A stretch of 6,067 nucleotides of DNA from NCBI GenBank assembly GCA_945877885.1, contig CAMCSI010000084.1, positions 1 through 6,067 of the forward strand. The letters are read 5' to 3'. This DNA is from Chlamydia trachomatis (GTDB taxonomy: Bacteria; Chlamydiota; Chlamydiia; Chlamydiales; 2-12-FULL-49-11). Both the position numbers and the translations under genes were made by a program. This document shows positions 1 through 4,980 of the stretch, one piece after another. A model generated the notes under the pieces. That model ran no database searches, was not told where the DNA came from, and saw only the letters and a list, made by a program, of their open reading frames with translations. Positions within the stretch are counted from its first letter, which is position 1. The number at the start of each line of letters is the position of its first letter.

Positions 1-150
1 AATGGCGCAGAAAATTTATCTGTTTTAAGACGTTCAACGTTAAATATACTCAAGAATGATAAAGTAAGTAAGAAAAGTCTAAAAAGGCGAAGATTACAGG
101 CTTCTTGGGATGTGGATTATCTTAGGCAATTGATGATGGATGTAAACTAA
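1..150 (+). CDS. C-terminal end of an ISAs1-type (DDE) transposase, partial at left edge
   Basis: Frame 1 is open from the first base to a TAA at 148-150, giving 49 residues. It contains AENLSVLRRSTLNILKND, a basic stretch (KKSLKRRRLQ), then ASWDVDYLRQLM. ISAs1/H-repeat family transposases typically end this way: an 'ENL.VLRR.ALN.L..DK' helix, a basic segment, and a 'W.DDYL' tail. The catalytic DDE core would lie left of the window, so it is unknown whether the element is intact. A family-like terminal repeat follows directly, which supports this being the genuine 3' end of the transposase gene. I recognised the family from motif memory, not from a search. An IS4-group relative is the main alternative. 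Confidence 0.72.
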   Translation, partial: NGAENLSVLRRSTLNILKNDKVSKKSLKRRRLQASWDVDYLRQLMMDVN

Positions 151-171
151 TTTCTTCATGCGTTAGCCCTG
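1..171 (+). mobile_element. Right end of an ISAs1-like insertion sequence
   Basis: The transposase C-terminus stops at 150. Starting four bases later, 154-171 reads CTTCATGCGTTAGCCCTG. Its reverse complement begins CAGGGCTAACGCATGAA, which resembles the ISAs1/H-repeat end as I remember it (a terminus ending in ...GCCCTG). A stop codon a few bases inside the terminal repeat is normal for compact IS elements. The left end and the target duplication are outside the window, so the boundary at about 171 is inferred. The DUF4116 start codon is only 32 bases beyond it. Confidence 0.6.
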
Positions 172-180
172 GGTTAATAC

Positions 181-186
181 TATAAA
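181..186 (+). promoter_or_regulatory. Possible -10 box for the DUF4116 gene
   Basis: TATAAA matches 5 of 6 positions of the sigma70 -10 consensus and lies 17 bases before the ATG at 204. No good -35 box sits at 16-18 bases spacing: that place falls in the IS terminal repeat (around ATGCGT). The implied transcript start, near 193, would leave a leader of only about 11 bases. Either the promoter is weak, the IS end contributes to it, or transcription comes from inside the IS. Confidence 0.25.
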
Positions 187-203
187 ATCAGATAGGTATA
201 AAA

Positions 204-1427
204 ATGAGTTTAAGTTTAAGTTTAAGTTTAAGTAATAAAGTGTTAAAACAACCAGTCGTAAATAATGCGAAAGACCTCTCTTTAAAGGCAGAAGTTTCTC
301 TAACGAGGGAAAAAGTTAATACATCAGTCCCTCGTTTGATTAGATGCTATTCTCTGGATGAAATTAATCTTACTCCTGAAGTAACTACTAAATCATTGAA
401 TAGATCCCCAGATTTGCTTGAGAGACAAAAAGCTATGGAAGAACTACAAAAGTATCGTAGCATATTATGTTTTTTTTCTGCAGAATTAAGGGCAGATAAA
501 GAAGTGGTTCTTACTGCGGTTACTAAAGATGGACTCAATCTTAAGCATGCAGCGGATGCGTTAAAAGCAGATAGGGATGTGGTTCTTGCTGCAGTAAAGC
601 AAAATAGCCTTGCTATAGAGTATGCAGCTAAAAAATTACAACTGGATGAAGAAGTAGTTCTTACTGTAGTAAACAAACAAGACTTTGGGCTTTATTCCGC
701 ACCAAATTCATTAAAAGAAAATAAAGTAGGAGTTCTTATAGCGGTTGCTAAAAATGGACTAGATCTTCGGTATGCAGCTTCCAATTTTAGAGCAGATAGA
801 GATGTAGTTCTTGCAGCAGCAATTCAAAATGGTTTAAGTTTTGAGTTTGCCGACCCTAAATTGCGGGAAGATAAAGTAGTAGTTACTGATGTAGTAAGGG
901 TAAGTCCCTTGGCTTTTAAGTATGCAGCTGACGAATTAAAAGCAGATAGAGATGTAGTTTTTACTGCGGTAAGAAACCTTGGTGCAGTCCTTTGTTATGC
1001 AGCTGACGAATTTAAAGCAGATAGAGATGTAGTTTTTGCTGCGGTAAATACACACGGTCACGCTCTTGAAAGTGCATCTGATGAATTTAAAGCAGATAAA
1101 GAAGTAGTTCTTGCTGCAGTAAAGAAGCATGGTCAGGCTCTTAAGTATGCAAATCTTAAATTACGAGCAGATAGAGAAGTAGTTCTTGCTGCAGTTACTG
1201 AAGATGGGCGGGCTCTTGAGTATGCAGATGACGAATTGAAAGCAGATAGAGAAGTAGTTCTTGCTGCCGTAAAACAAAATGGCTCCGCTCTTGCGTATGC
1301 AAGTGTTAAATTGCGAGCAGATAGAGAAGTAGTTCTTGCTGCAGTTACTCAACATAGATGGGCTCTTCAGTATGCAGATGCCATATTACAAAATGATGAA
1401 GGAGTACTTCTTGCTGCGAAAAGATAA
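204..1427 (+). CDS. DUF4116 tandem-repeat protein, 407 residues
   Basis: The function is unknown. Residues 1-10 are Met plus Ser-Leu repeats encoded by a hexanucleotide microsatellite. Residues 11-91 are a polar, low-complexity lead-in without a convincing signal peptide or membrane segment. Residues 92-391 are twelve contiguous 25-residue repeats and 392-407 a partial thirteenth. Each repeat has the pattern (L/F)-(K/R)-AD-(R/K)-(D/E)-VV-(L/F)-AAV, then a variable turn, then -AL-x-YA, which matches the DUF4116 family. The pattern predicts pairs of short helices stacked as a solenoid, suggesting a protein-binding role. To my knowledge the family is common in protist-associated bacteria, so a host-interaction role is conceivable but unproven. 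The ATG is preceded by a weak AGG at 194-196, seven bases upstream. The gene is monocistronic as far as visible and starts just beyond an IS end. Confidence 0.9.
   Translation: MSLSLSLSLSNKVLKQPVVNNAKDLSLKAEVSLTREKVNTSVPRLIRCYSLDEINLTPEVTTKSLNRSPDLLERQKAMEELQKYRSILCFFSAELRADKEVVLTAVTKDGLNLKHAADALKADRDVVLAAVKQNSLAIEYAAKKLQLDEEVVLTVVNKQDFGLYSAPNSLKENKVGVLIAVAKNGLDLRYAASNFRADRDVVLAAAIQNGLSFEFADPKLREDKVVVTDVVRVSPLAFKYAADELKADRDVVFTAVRNLGAVLCYAADEFKADRDVVFAAVNTHGHALESASDEFKADKEVVLAAVKKHGQALKYANLKLRADREVVLAAVTEDGRALEYADDELKADREVVLAAVKQNGSALAYASVKLRADREVVLAAVTQHRWALQYADAILQNDEGVLLAAKR
207..233 (+). repeat. In-frame hexanucleotide microsatellite (AGTTTA) x 4.5
   Basis: Four exact AGTTTA units (207-230) and a trailing AGT begin directly after the start codon and encode alternating Ser-Leu. 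The unit is two codons long, so gain or loss of units by slippage would change the length of the N-terminal tail without shifting the frame. Copy-number change could still affect translation initiation because the tract lies in the first codons. Confidence 0.93.
477..1424 (+). repeat. 75-base coding tandem repeat array, 12 full units plus a 48-base partial unit
   Basis: Units begin at 477 and recur every 75 bases (for example 927, 1002, 1077, 1152, 1227, 1302), with a partial unit from 1377. Every unit encodes 25 residues with no indels. The last four units show a higher-order 150-base period: units 9 and 11 have the 'KAD...AAVK' form and units 10 and 12 the 'RAD...AAVT' form. Bases 1164-1199 and 1314-1349 are an identical 36-base stretch exactly 150 bases apart. 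The first half is much more diverged, suggesting recent duplication towards the 3' end. Confidence 0.92.
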
Positions 1428-1679
1428 AACTCTGATACTCTAAATTATGCAATTTAATAATTGCAAGCGATAATGAAAAGATGGGGTACACTGCACGTTG
1501 CTTGATCTAATTTTTCCTGAGAGTAAATTTTTGATGGTTTCAGAAATTATATGAGGGCTATTTAGATCAAAATGATCTTTTTAAATTGCATAGATTATTA
1601 GTTAGTAATCAGATAGTGTTAAATTTATATTACTTTCTTCCTACGCCTGGTACATTTAAACATATTAAAGGATTAAGAT
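1428..1679. other. Gene-free stretch between the DUF4116 and DUF502 genes
   Basis: This lies between convergent genes, and I see no RNA gene or intact CDS. A 7-bp AT-rich hairpin (1448-1465, TGCAATT/AATTGCA around TAAT) sits 20 bases after the DUF4116 stop but has no T-run. A 5-bp hairpin (1564-1578, AGATC/GATCT) is followed by four more Ts (1579-1582) and could be a weak terminator. Bases 1528-1695 on the plus strand are open without an ATG, reading ...QKLYEGYLDQNDLFKLHR... This might be a gene remnant but resembles nothing I recognise. Confidence 0.5.
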
Positions 1680-2249
1680 CTATTGGTCAGAAGGGGAGCC
1701 GCCAGTTGCCATGAAGCGCAGTCCCTTTTCCACCGTTAGATTCACAGGTTTTACCATAGATCTTGGAACAATTGCAGTCATTCCACCTATTTGATAGCTA
1801 AAGGGAAAAAATACCGTGACGTCATCTTTTGTTCCTACACCTTCTGGTAAATCGTTAAAAGTCTCCCTTGTAACAAGGCCCATCATTTTAATACCATTTA
1901 GCGTTACTGTCACAACTTTACCTTTTTTATCTTTGCCACCGGCATTAAAAAAGCTCATAAGGTCGGTTACAGAAGTGTAAATCGTCTTAAGGAGAGGAAT
2001 TTTTTTTAAGCATCGTTCTAGCCAGTTATAAAAATGCTGAATTAACCAGTAATTTAGTAACAAGCCTAATACAAATAGGATTACAATTGCCAAAATGATT
2101 CCAAGACCAGGAAAATAAATTTTTGGGAAAAAATAGACAACAGGGGCCCCAAAGATAAATTCTAAGTGAGTATAGAGCCAGATAAGCAGTATGATTGTGA
2201 CTGCAAGTGGCGCAATTGCTAAAAACCCTCTAAGAATAATCTTACCCAT
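1680..2249 (-). CDS. DUF502 family two-helix inner-membrane protein, 189 residues
   Basis: The protein begins with a basic MGKIILRG and two strongly hydrophobic helices at about 7-27 and 47-70, so it is an inner-membrane protein. The rest is probably a soluble domain. Family-type features follow: a KKIPLLKTIYTSV segment (82-94), the MMGLVT strand (122-127), VTVFFPFSYQIGGMTAIVPRS (144-164) and the closing LTVEKGLRFMATGG (171-184). These correspond to the 'IP..R.IY', 'G.VT', 'VFVP' and 'M..GG' positions of DUF502 proteins, and the length is normal for the family. The biochemical role is not known. The ATG at 2249 has no clear Shine-Dalgarno sequence, and no strong promoter is visible upstream (TTGCAA...TAGATA would lie almost on the start codon). 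It is divergent from the AAA+ gene with 121 bases between starts, so the two could share regulation. Confidence 0.85.
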   Translation of the reverse strand: MGKIILRGFLAIAPLAVTIILLIWLYTHLEFIFGAPVVYFFPKIYFPGLGIILAIVILFVLGLLLNYWLIQHFYNWLERCLKKIPLLKTIYTSVTDLMSFFNAGGKDKKGKVVTVTLNGIKMMGLVTRETFNDLPEGVGTKDDVTVFFPFSYQIGGMTAIVPRSMVKPVNLTVEKGLRFMATGGSPSDQ

Positions 2250-2308
2250 AGTTGATATCTAACACAGAGCTCAATTCTTGCAAACACCTATTATTTATTT
2301 ACTTTATC

Positions 2309-2336
2309 TTTACAAAAAATACTAAGATGCTAGAAT
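2309..2336 (+). promoter_or_regulatory. Sigma70-type extended -10 promoter for the AAA+ gene
   Basis: TTTACA (2309-2314, 5 of 6 against TTGACA) and TAGAAT (2331-2336, 5 of 6 against TATAAT) are separated by 16 bases. A TGC directly before the -10 forms an extended -10 element. A start near 2343 gives a leader of about 28 bases containing AAGGG (2360-2364), six bases before the ATG at 2371. This is the best promoter in the window and implies the AAA+ gene is its own transcription unit. Confidence 0.6.
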
Positions 2337-2370
2337 GTTTTTTTATTAAATAAAAACTTAAGGGTGTGAA

Positions 2371-3783
2371 ATGCAAAATGTTACTTTACCTCATCGCTAT
2401 AATGATTTACTAGAGGAAGCAGATGGCTTTATAAAGCTTTCTAAAAATATGAGCAAGGAAGGCTCTCATTGGTTAAAAAAAGTAGAATATGTTGCAAAAG
2501 CCTTTTTTGCATCAGTTACGTTGCCCATTCGATTTATCATTAATGGAATTGTAAGTTTCATAAAATCAGTGGATAGAATGATAAAGTGTGAAAAAGATGG
2601 TTTCGGAAATATGATCTTAGAGTCTGTGTTTAGGGTAATTTATGCCGTTATGTTTATCCCTATCGTTATTGGTGGATTTTTTACACACTTTACCATCAAA
2701 GCTTTACATAATTGGATAAAAGATAAAGATTTTGATGGGTACATACCTTCAAAAAAACCATCAGAGCCGAATGAATCGGAAGAATTAAAGAAGAGATTAA
2801 AAAAAGAGAAGATTCTTCAGGTTGAAATAGAAAAGCAATTAAAATTATTAAGTGCTATACAGCCGGGTATAATGAAAAATGGGCAAACTCAAACCAGTGA
2901 AGATAAAGAGAGAAAAAAGGTCAATTTAGAGAATTTATCAGCAAAAGCAGATCAGTTTACGGATGCTGTGGGTAGAGATAAGTTAATTAGAGAACTCGTG
3001 GAGATTTTAAATCTTCCAGAGCAGAAGAATATCATTTTAACTGGGAAAACAGGGGTTGGAAAAACAACAGTGATTCATGGATTGGTAAAGTTTTTAGAAA
3101 AGCAAAAAGATAATGCAAATATGCCCGATCGATTAAAAGGGGTAAAAGTACTATCTTTTAGTGCATCAAAGCTTGTCGCTGGCACAATGTATAGAGGTTC
3201 ATTACAGGAAAAATTCGAAAAACTTATAAAAGAGGTGGAACATTCAGCAGTTCCTGTGATTTTATTTGTAGATGAAATTCATCAACTTATGGGTGCTGGG
3301 GCAGTAAAATCAGATGAAGGCGCAAGTTCTGTAGATCAATTATTTCTCCCTCATTTAACAGGAAAAAATATCATTCTTATTGGAGCCACTACCTCAGAGG
3401 AATTTGATCAATATATAAGTCCACATAAGGCTTTTTTAAGACGATTTATCAAAAAAGATGTGGAGCCTTTAAAGGATAAATATATTGAAGATGCTTTAAA
3501 TAATCATGCACAAATCCTTATGCAAGAGTACAATATTACGATCGACCCTAAGCTTTTAGCTATAGCATTAAAGCTTTCAGAAGATTTGGTTTCTGAGGAA
3601 AAAAATCTAAAGTTAGATGTGGCAAAGAAAATTCTTTCCCTTGCGGCTTCGCAAGCACAATTAAAACCTCTATATTCTATAAAAGAGGAGAAAGTGGATC
3701 ATCTTACAGAAAAAGGGTTGAAAAAGGCGGCAAACGGTATGAAAAATAGTGAAAATAAACCGTGGCTTTCTATGTATAATTAA
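2371..3783 (+). CDS. Membrane-anchored AAA+ ATPase with a single Clp D1-like module, 470 residues
   Basis: Residues 1-120 hold two hydrophobic segments (about 40-67, partly amphipathic, and 84-108, a good transmembrane helix). A charged Lys/Glu-rich, coiled-coil-like linker spans 130-185. The AAA+ module starts near 186 and resembles ClpA/ClpB/ClpC first domains. It has Walker A GKTGVGKT (225-232), a pore-loop-like AGTMYRG (270-276) with Tyr274, Walker B VILFVDEIH (296-304), a sensor-1 region IILIGATT (334-341) and an arginine-finger candidate FLRRF (355-359). All ATPase residues appear intact, so it should hydrolyse ATP. The Clp N-domain repeats, M-domain, second AAA ring and any ClpP-binding loop are absent. 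Inference: a membrane-tethered unfoldase or remodeller acting on an unknown substrate. The start is supported by AAGGG six bases upstream. The C-terminus is short and polar. It has no operon partner: the next gene is convergent. Confidence 0.85.
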   Translation: MQNVTLPHRYNDLLEEADGFIKLSKNMSKEGSHWLKKVEYVAKAFFASVTLPIRFIINGIVSFIKSVDRMIKCEKDGFGNMILESVFRVIYAVMFIPIVIGGFFTHFTIKALHNWIKDKDFDGYIPSKKPSEPNESEELKKRLKKEKILQVEIEKQLKLLSAIQPGIMKNGQTQTSEDKERKKVNLENLSAKADQFTDAVGRDKLIRELVEILNLPEQKNIILTGKTGVGKTTVIHGLVKFLEKQKDNANMPDRLKGVKVLSFSASKLVAGTMYRGSLQEKFEKLIKEVEHSAVPVILFVDEIHQLMGAGAVKSDEGASSVDQLFLPHLTGKNIILIGATTSEEFDQYISPHKAFLRRFIKKDVEPLKDKYIEDALNNHAQILMQEYNITIDPKLLAIALKLSEDLVSEEKNLKLDVAKKILSLAASQAQLKPLYSIKEEKVDHLTEKGLKKAANGMKNSENKPWLSMYN

Positions 3784-3790
3784 CTAGATC
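3781..3790 (+). repeat. Left copy of a 10-base direct repeat (possible target duplication)
   Basis: TAACTAGATC includes the AAA+ stop codon (3781-3783) and recurs exactly at 4211-4220, bracketing the repeat-rich intergenic DNA. A 10-base match at this distance in AT-rich DNA can arise by chance, and the inverted-repeat arms lie about 40 bases inside, so a target site duplication is only a suggestion. Confidence 0.35.
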
Positions 3791-3832
3791 TGCATAAATT
3801 TCTCTGCATTAAATAAGTTTATAATATAGTTC

Positions 3833-3880
3833 ACCACCCGCTTGCTTTGCTCTCTAGAAAACACAGAGATCACAAAGAAA
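3833..3880 (+). repeat. Left arm of a 48-base imperfect inverted repeat
   Basis: This arm matches the reverse complement of 4127-4174 at 43 of 48 positions without gaps. Shared blocks are ACCACCC at the outer end, GCTTTGCTCTCTAGA in the middle and AACACAGAGATCACA towards the inside. The arms are separated by 246 bases. A transcript crossing both could form a long stem. AT-rich similarity may continue outward for roughly a dozen bases. Unlike a normal intrinsic terminator, the spacer is far too long. Confidence 0.93.
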
Positions 3881-3890
3881 GACAGTAGAC

Positions 3891-3918
3891 TTATTGACGA
3901 ATCCCACTTGGTCAATAA
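3891..3918 (+). repeat. Small hairpin inside the inverted-repeat spacer
   Basis: TTATTGAC (3891-3898) is complementary to GTCAATAA (3911-3918) with a 12-base loop. There is no T-run on the plus strand afterwards, so it does not look like a terminator for the AAA+ gene. It may be coincidental. Confidence 0.35.
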
Positions 3919-3991
3919 AGGTTTTGTGATTAAAAAAAGATAGAGAGTTACAAAGAGGTCTACGTAACAACATTTTAATTTATGGGTTACC

Positions 3992-4011
3992 CACCTTACT
4001 TAAGGTGAGTA
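3992..4011 (+). repeat. Palindromic motif, copy 1
   Basis: CACCTTACTTAAGGTG (3992-4007) pairs in seven of eight positions per arm. With its flank it shares ACCTTAC-T/G-TAAGGTGAGTA (3993-4011) with copy 2 at 4194-4212, one mismatch in 19. Both copies are also preceded by GTTAC. It could be an operator, a hairpin or a piece of a dispersed repeat. No gene start is nearby, which argues against an operator. Confidence 0.75.
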
Positions 4012-4126
4012 TGTTATGAGAATATTATAGATAGAAGATCGTCTTTCACAAAATGTAACTAATAATTTGATGCATTCTTTGTGTTTAATCTATAAACTAG
4101 ACTTTTTTAGAAAGGGATTTAATGTT

Positions 4127-4174
4127 TTTCTCTGTGATCTCTGTGTTCTCTAGAGAGCAAAGCGAATGGGTGGT
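4127..4174 (-). repeat. Right arm of the 48-base imperfect inverted repeat
   Basis: This is the reverse-complement partner of 3833-3880 (43 of 48 identical). On the plus strand it reads CTCTGTGATCTCTGTGTTCTC, then TAGAGAGCAAAGCGAATGGG and TGGT. The five differences mean the arms are no longer perfect, so this is not a very recent duplication. The arm ends 16 bases before palindromic copy 2. Confidence 0.93.
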
Positions 4175-4190
4175 AATATATAAATTCAAA

Positions 4191-4214
4191 GTTACCTTAC
4201 GTAAGGTGAGTAAC
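4191..4214 (-). terminator. Palindromic motif copy 2, possible weak terminator of opcA-pgl
   Basis: ACCTTACGTAAGGT (4194-4207) is a perfect 14-base palindrome, with GTTA/TAAC (4191-4194 and 4211-4214) able to extend it around a bulge. On the minus strand it lies 22 bases after the pgl stop and is followed by a short T-rich run (TTTGAATTT), so it could end the opcA-pgl transcript. Its similarity to copy 1 suggests it belongs to a repeat family that may have been co-opted. Confidence 0.45.
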
Positions 4215-4220
4215 TAGATC
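4211..4220 (+). repeat. Right copy of the 10-base direct repeat
   Basis: TAACTAGATC is identical to 3781-3790. It partly overlaps the end of palindromic copy 2, which weakens the reading as a clean target duplication. Confidence 0.35.
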
Positions 4221-4236
4221 AGATATCGATCTTAGC

Positions 4237-4980
4237 TCATGAAGGCGATTTTCTTGTGGGTGGGATGAGTTCTTTTGCAGACTCTTTATCAAGAATCCAT
4301 AACACCTTATGATGGTCACAAAGAACCCTAGAGGATGGGTAAGTGTTTGTTTTATCGGTAAGAACATCTTTTACCATTGTAGATTTACCTTTTCCATAGG
4401 CAAGAAACACAACATGCCTTGCTTTACGAATTAAGGGATAGGTAAAAGTCATTCGTGTGGTATTTTTTTGAGGGACACTATTTTCCACAACCAAAGAGGT
4501 GGTCTCTTTTAGCGCTTTGGTCCCTGGAAATAAGGAGGCAGTATGACCATCATCACCCATTCCAAGCAAAATCAGATCAAAACTTTGCTCAATCACATGC
4601 TTATTAATTAGCTCTTCATAAGCGTCCGCATGTTCTTTGATAGACTTTTCTGCTTTCATCCGAAAAATATGGCTTTTTGGGATGGGTAAGTGAGAAAAAC
4701 CATTACTCATGGCCATGTGATAGTTACTTTCATCACTATCTGGATTAACAGATCGTTCATCGCTAAAAAATACAAAGACTTTATCCCACTGAAGATCGTT
4801 TTTATGTTCTTTTAAACGGTTATATAAATTTTTGGGAGTAGAACCGCCGGAAAGGGCAACGGTAAATTTCCCTCTATCAGCAATAGCTTTTTTAGCTACA
4901 TTAAGAAAATAATCAAGGGAAAATGAAACCGGGTCATCAACTATTGCTATATCTTTTTTATCATCGTAGGATTGGATCAT
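4237..4980 (-). CDS. pgl: 6-phosphogluconolactonase, 247 residues
   Basis: The enzyme hydrolyses 6-phosphoglucono-1,5-lactone to 6-phosphogluconate, the second step of the oxidative pentose phosphate pathway in the cytosol. Family motifs appear in order: ALSGGSTPKNLY (42-53, phosphate-binding loop), W65, FFSDERSV (71-78), SNYHMAM (85-91) and LLGMGDDGHTASLFPG (138-153), with His146 the expected catalytic base. All are intact and the length is normal. I chose the ATG at 4978-4980, which overlaps the opcA stop as ATGA. The frame stays open eight codons further to a TTG at 5004, but that start is non-ATG and lies inside opcA. AGGA lies 11 bases before the chosen ATG, a loose Shine-Dalgarno. Translation is probably coupled to opcA. 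Confidence 0.95.
   Translation of the reverse strand: MIQSYDDKKDIAIVDDPVSFSLDYFLNVAKKAIADRGKFTVALSGGSTPKNLYNRLKEHKNDLQWDKVFVFFSDERSVNPDSDESNYHMAMSNGFSHLPIPKSHIFRMKAEKSIKEHADAYEELINKHVIEQSFDLILLGMGDDGHTASLFPGTKALKETTSLVVENSVPQKNTTRMTFTYPLIRKARHVVFLAYGKGKSTMVKDVLTDKTNTYPSSRVLCDHHKVLWILDKESAKELIPPTRKSPS

Larger units (their letters stand above)
3784..4236. other. 453-base repeat-rich convergent intergenic region, no gene
   Basis: No frame on either strand holds a credible CDS. The region lies between the 3' ends of the AAA+ gene (+) and pgl (-). From left to right it contains a direct-repeat copy, an inverted-repeat arm, a small hairpin, a palindrome, about 115 bases of unstructured AT-rich DNA, the second inverted-repeat arm, a second palindrome and the second direct-repeat copy. 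A non-autonomous mobile element, or two dispersed repeats inserted in opposite orientation, would explain it. No transposase is present. Confidence 0.7.

Noticed and set aside
347..1355. Three minus-strand ORFs (347-676, 936-1130, 1161-1355) opposite the repeat gene
   Set aside because: They repeat the 75-base period of the plus-strand gene, with Ser/Lys/Asn/Tyr/Cys-rich translations, and have no family resemblance. They are antisense shadows of the repeat array.
477..1424. CRISPR array suggested by regular spacing
   Set aside because: The 75-base period is exactly 25 codons in an uninterrupted reading frame. Similarity covers the whole unit, with no unique spacers.
1564..1582. Intrinsic terminator for the DUF4116 gene
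   Set aside because: The stem is only 5 A/T-rich pairs with a short T-run, 137 bases after the stop. It is too weak to annotate with confidence, so it is noted only within the intergenic entry.
3784..4236. tRNA or other structured RNA gene in the 453-base intergenic region
   Set aside because: No cloverleaf, T-loop signature or promoter-plus-terminator arrangement was seen. The structure present is explained by the inverted repeat and palindromes.
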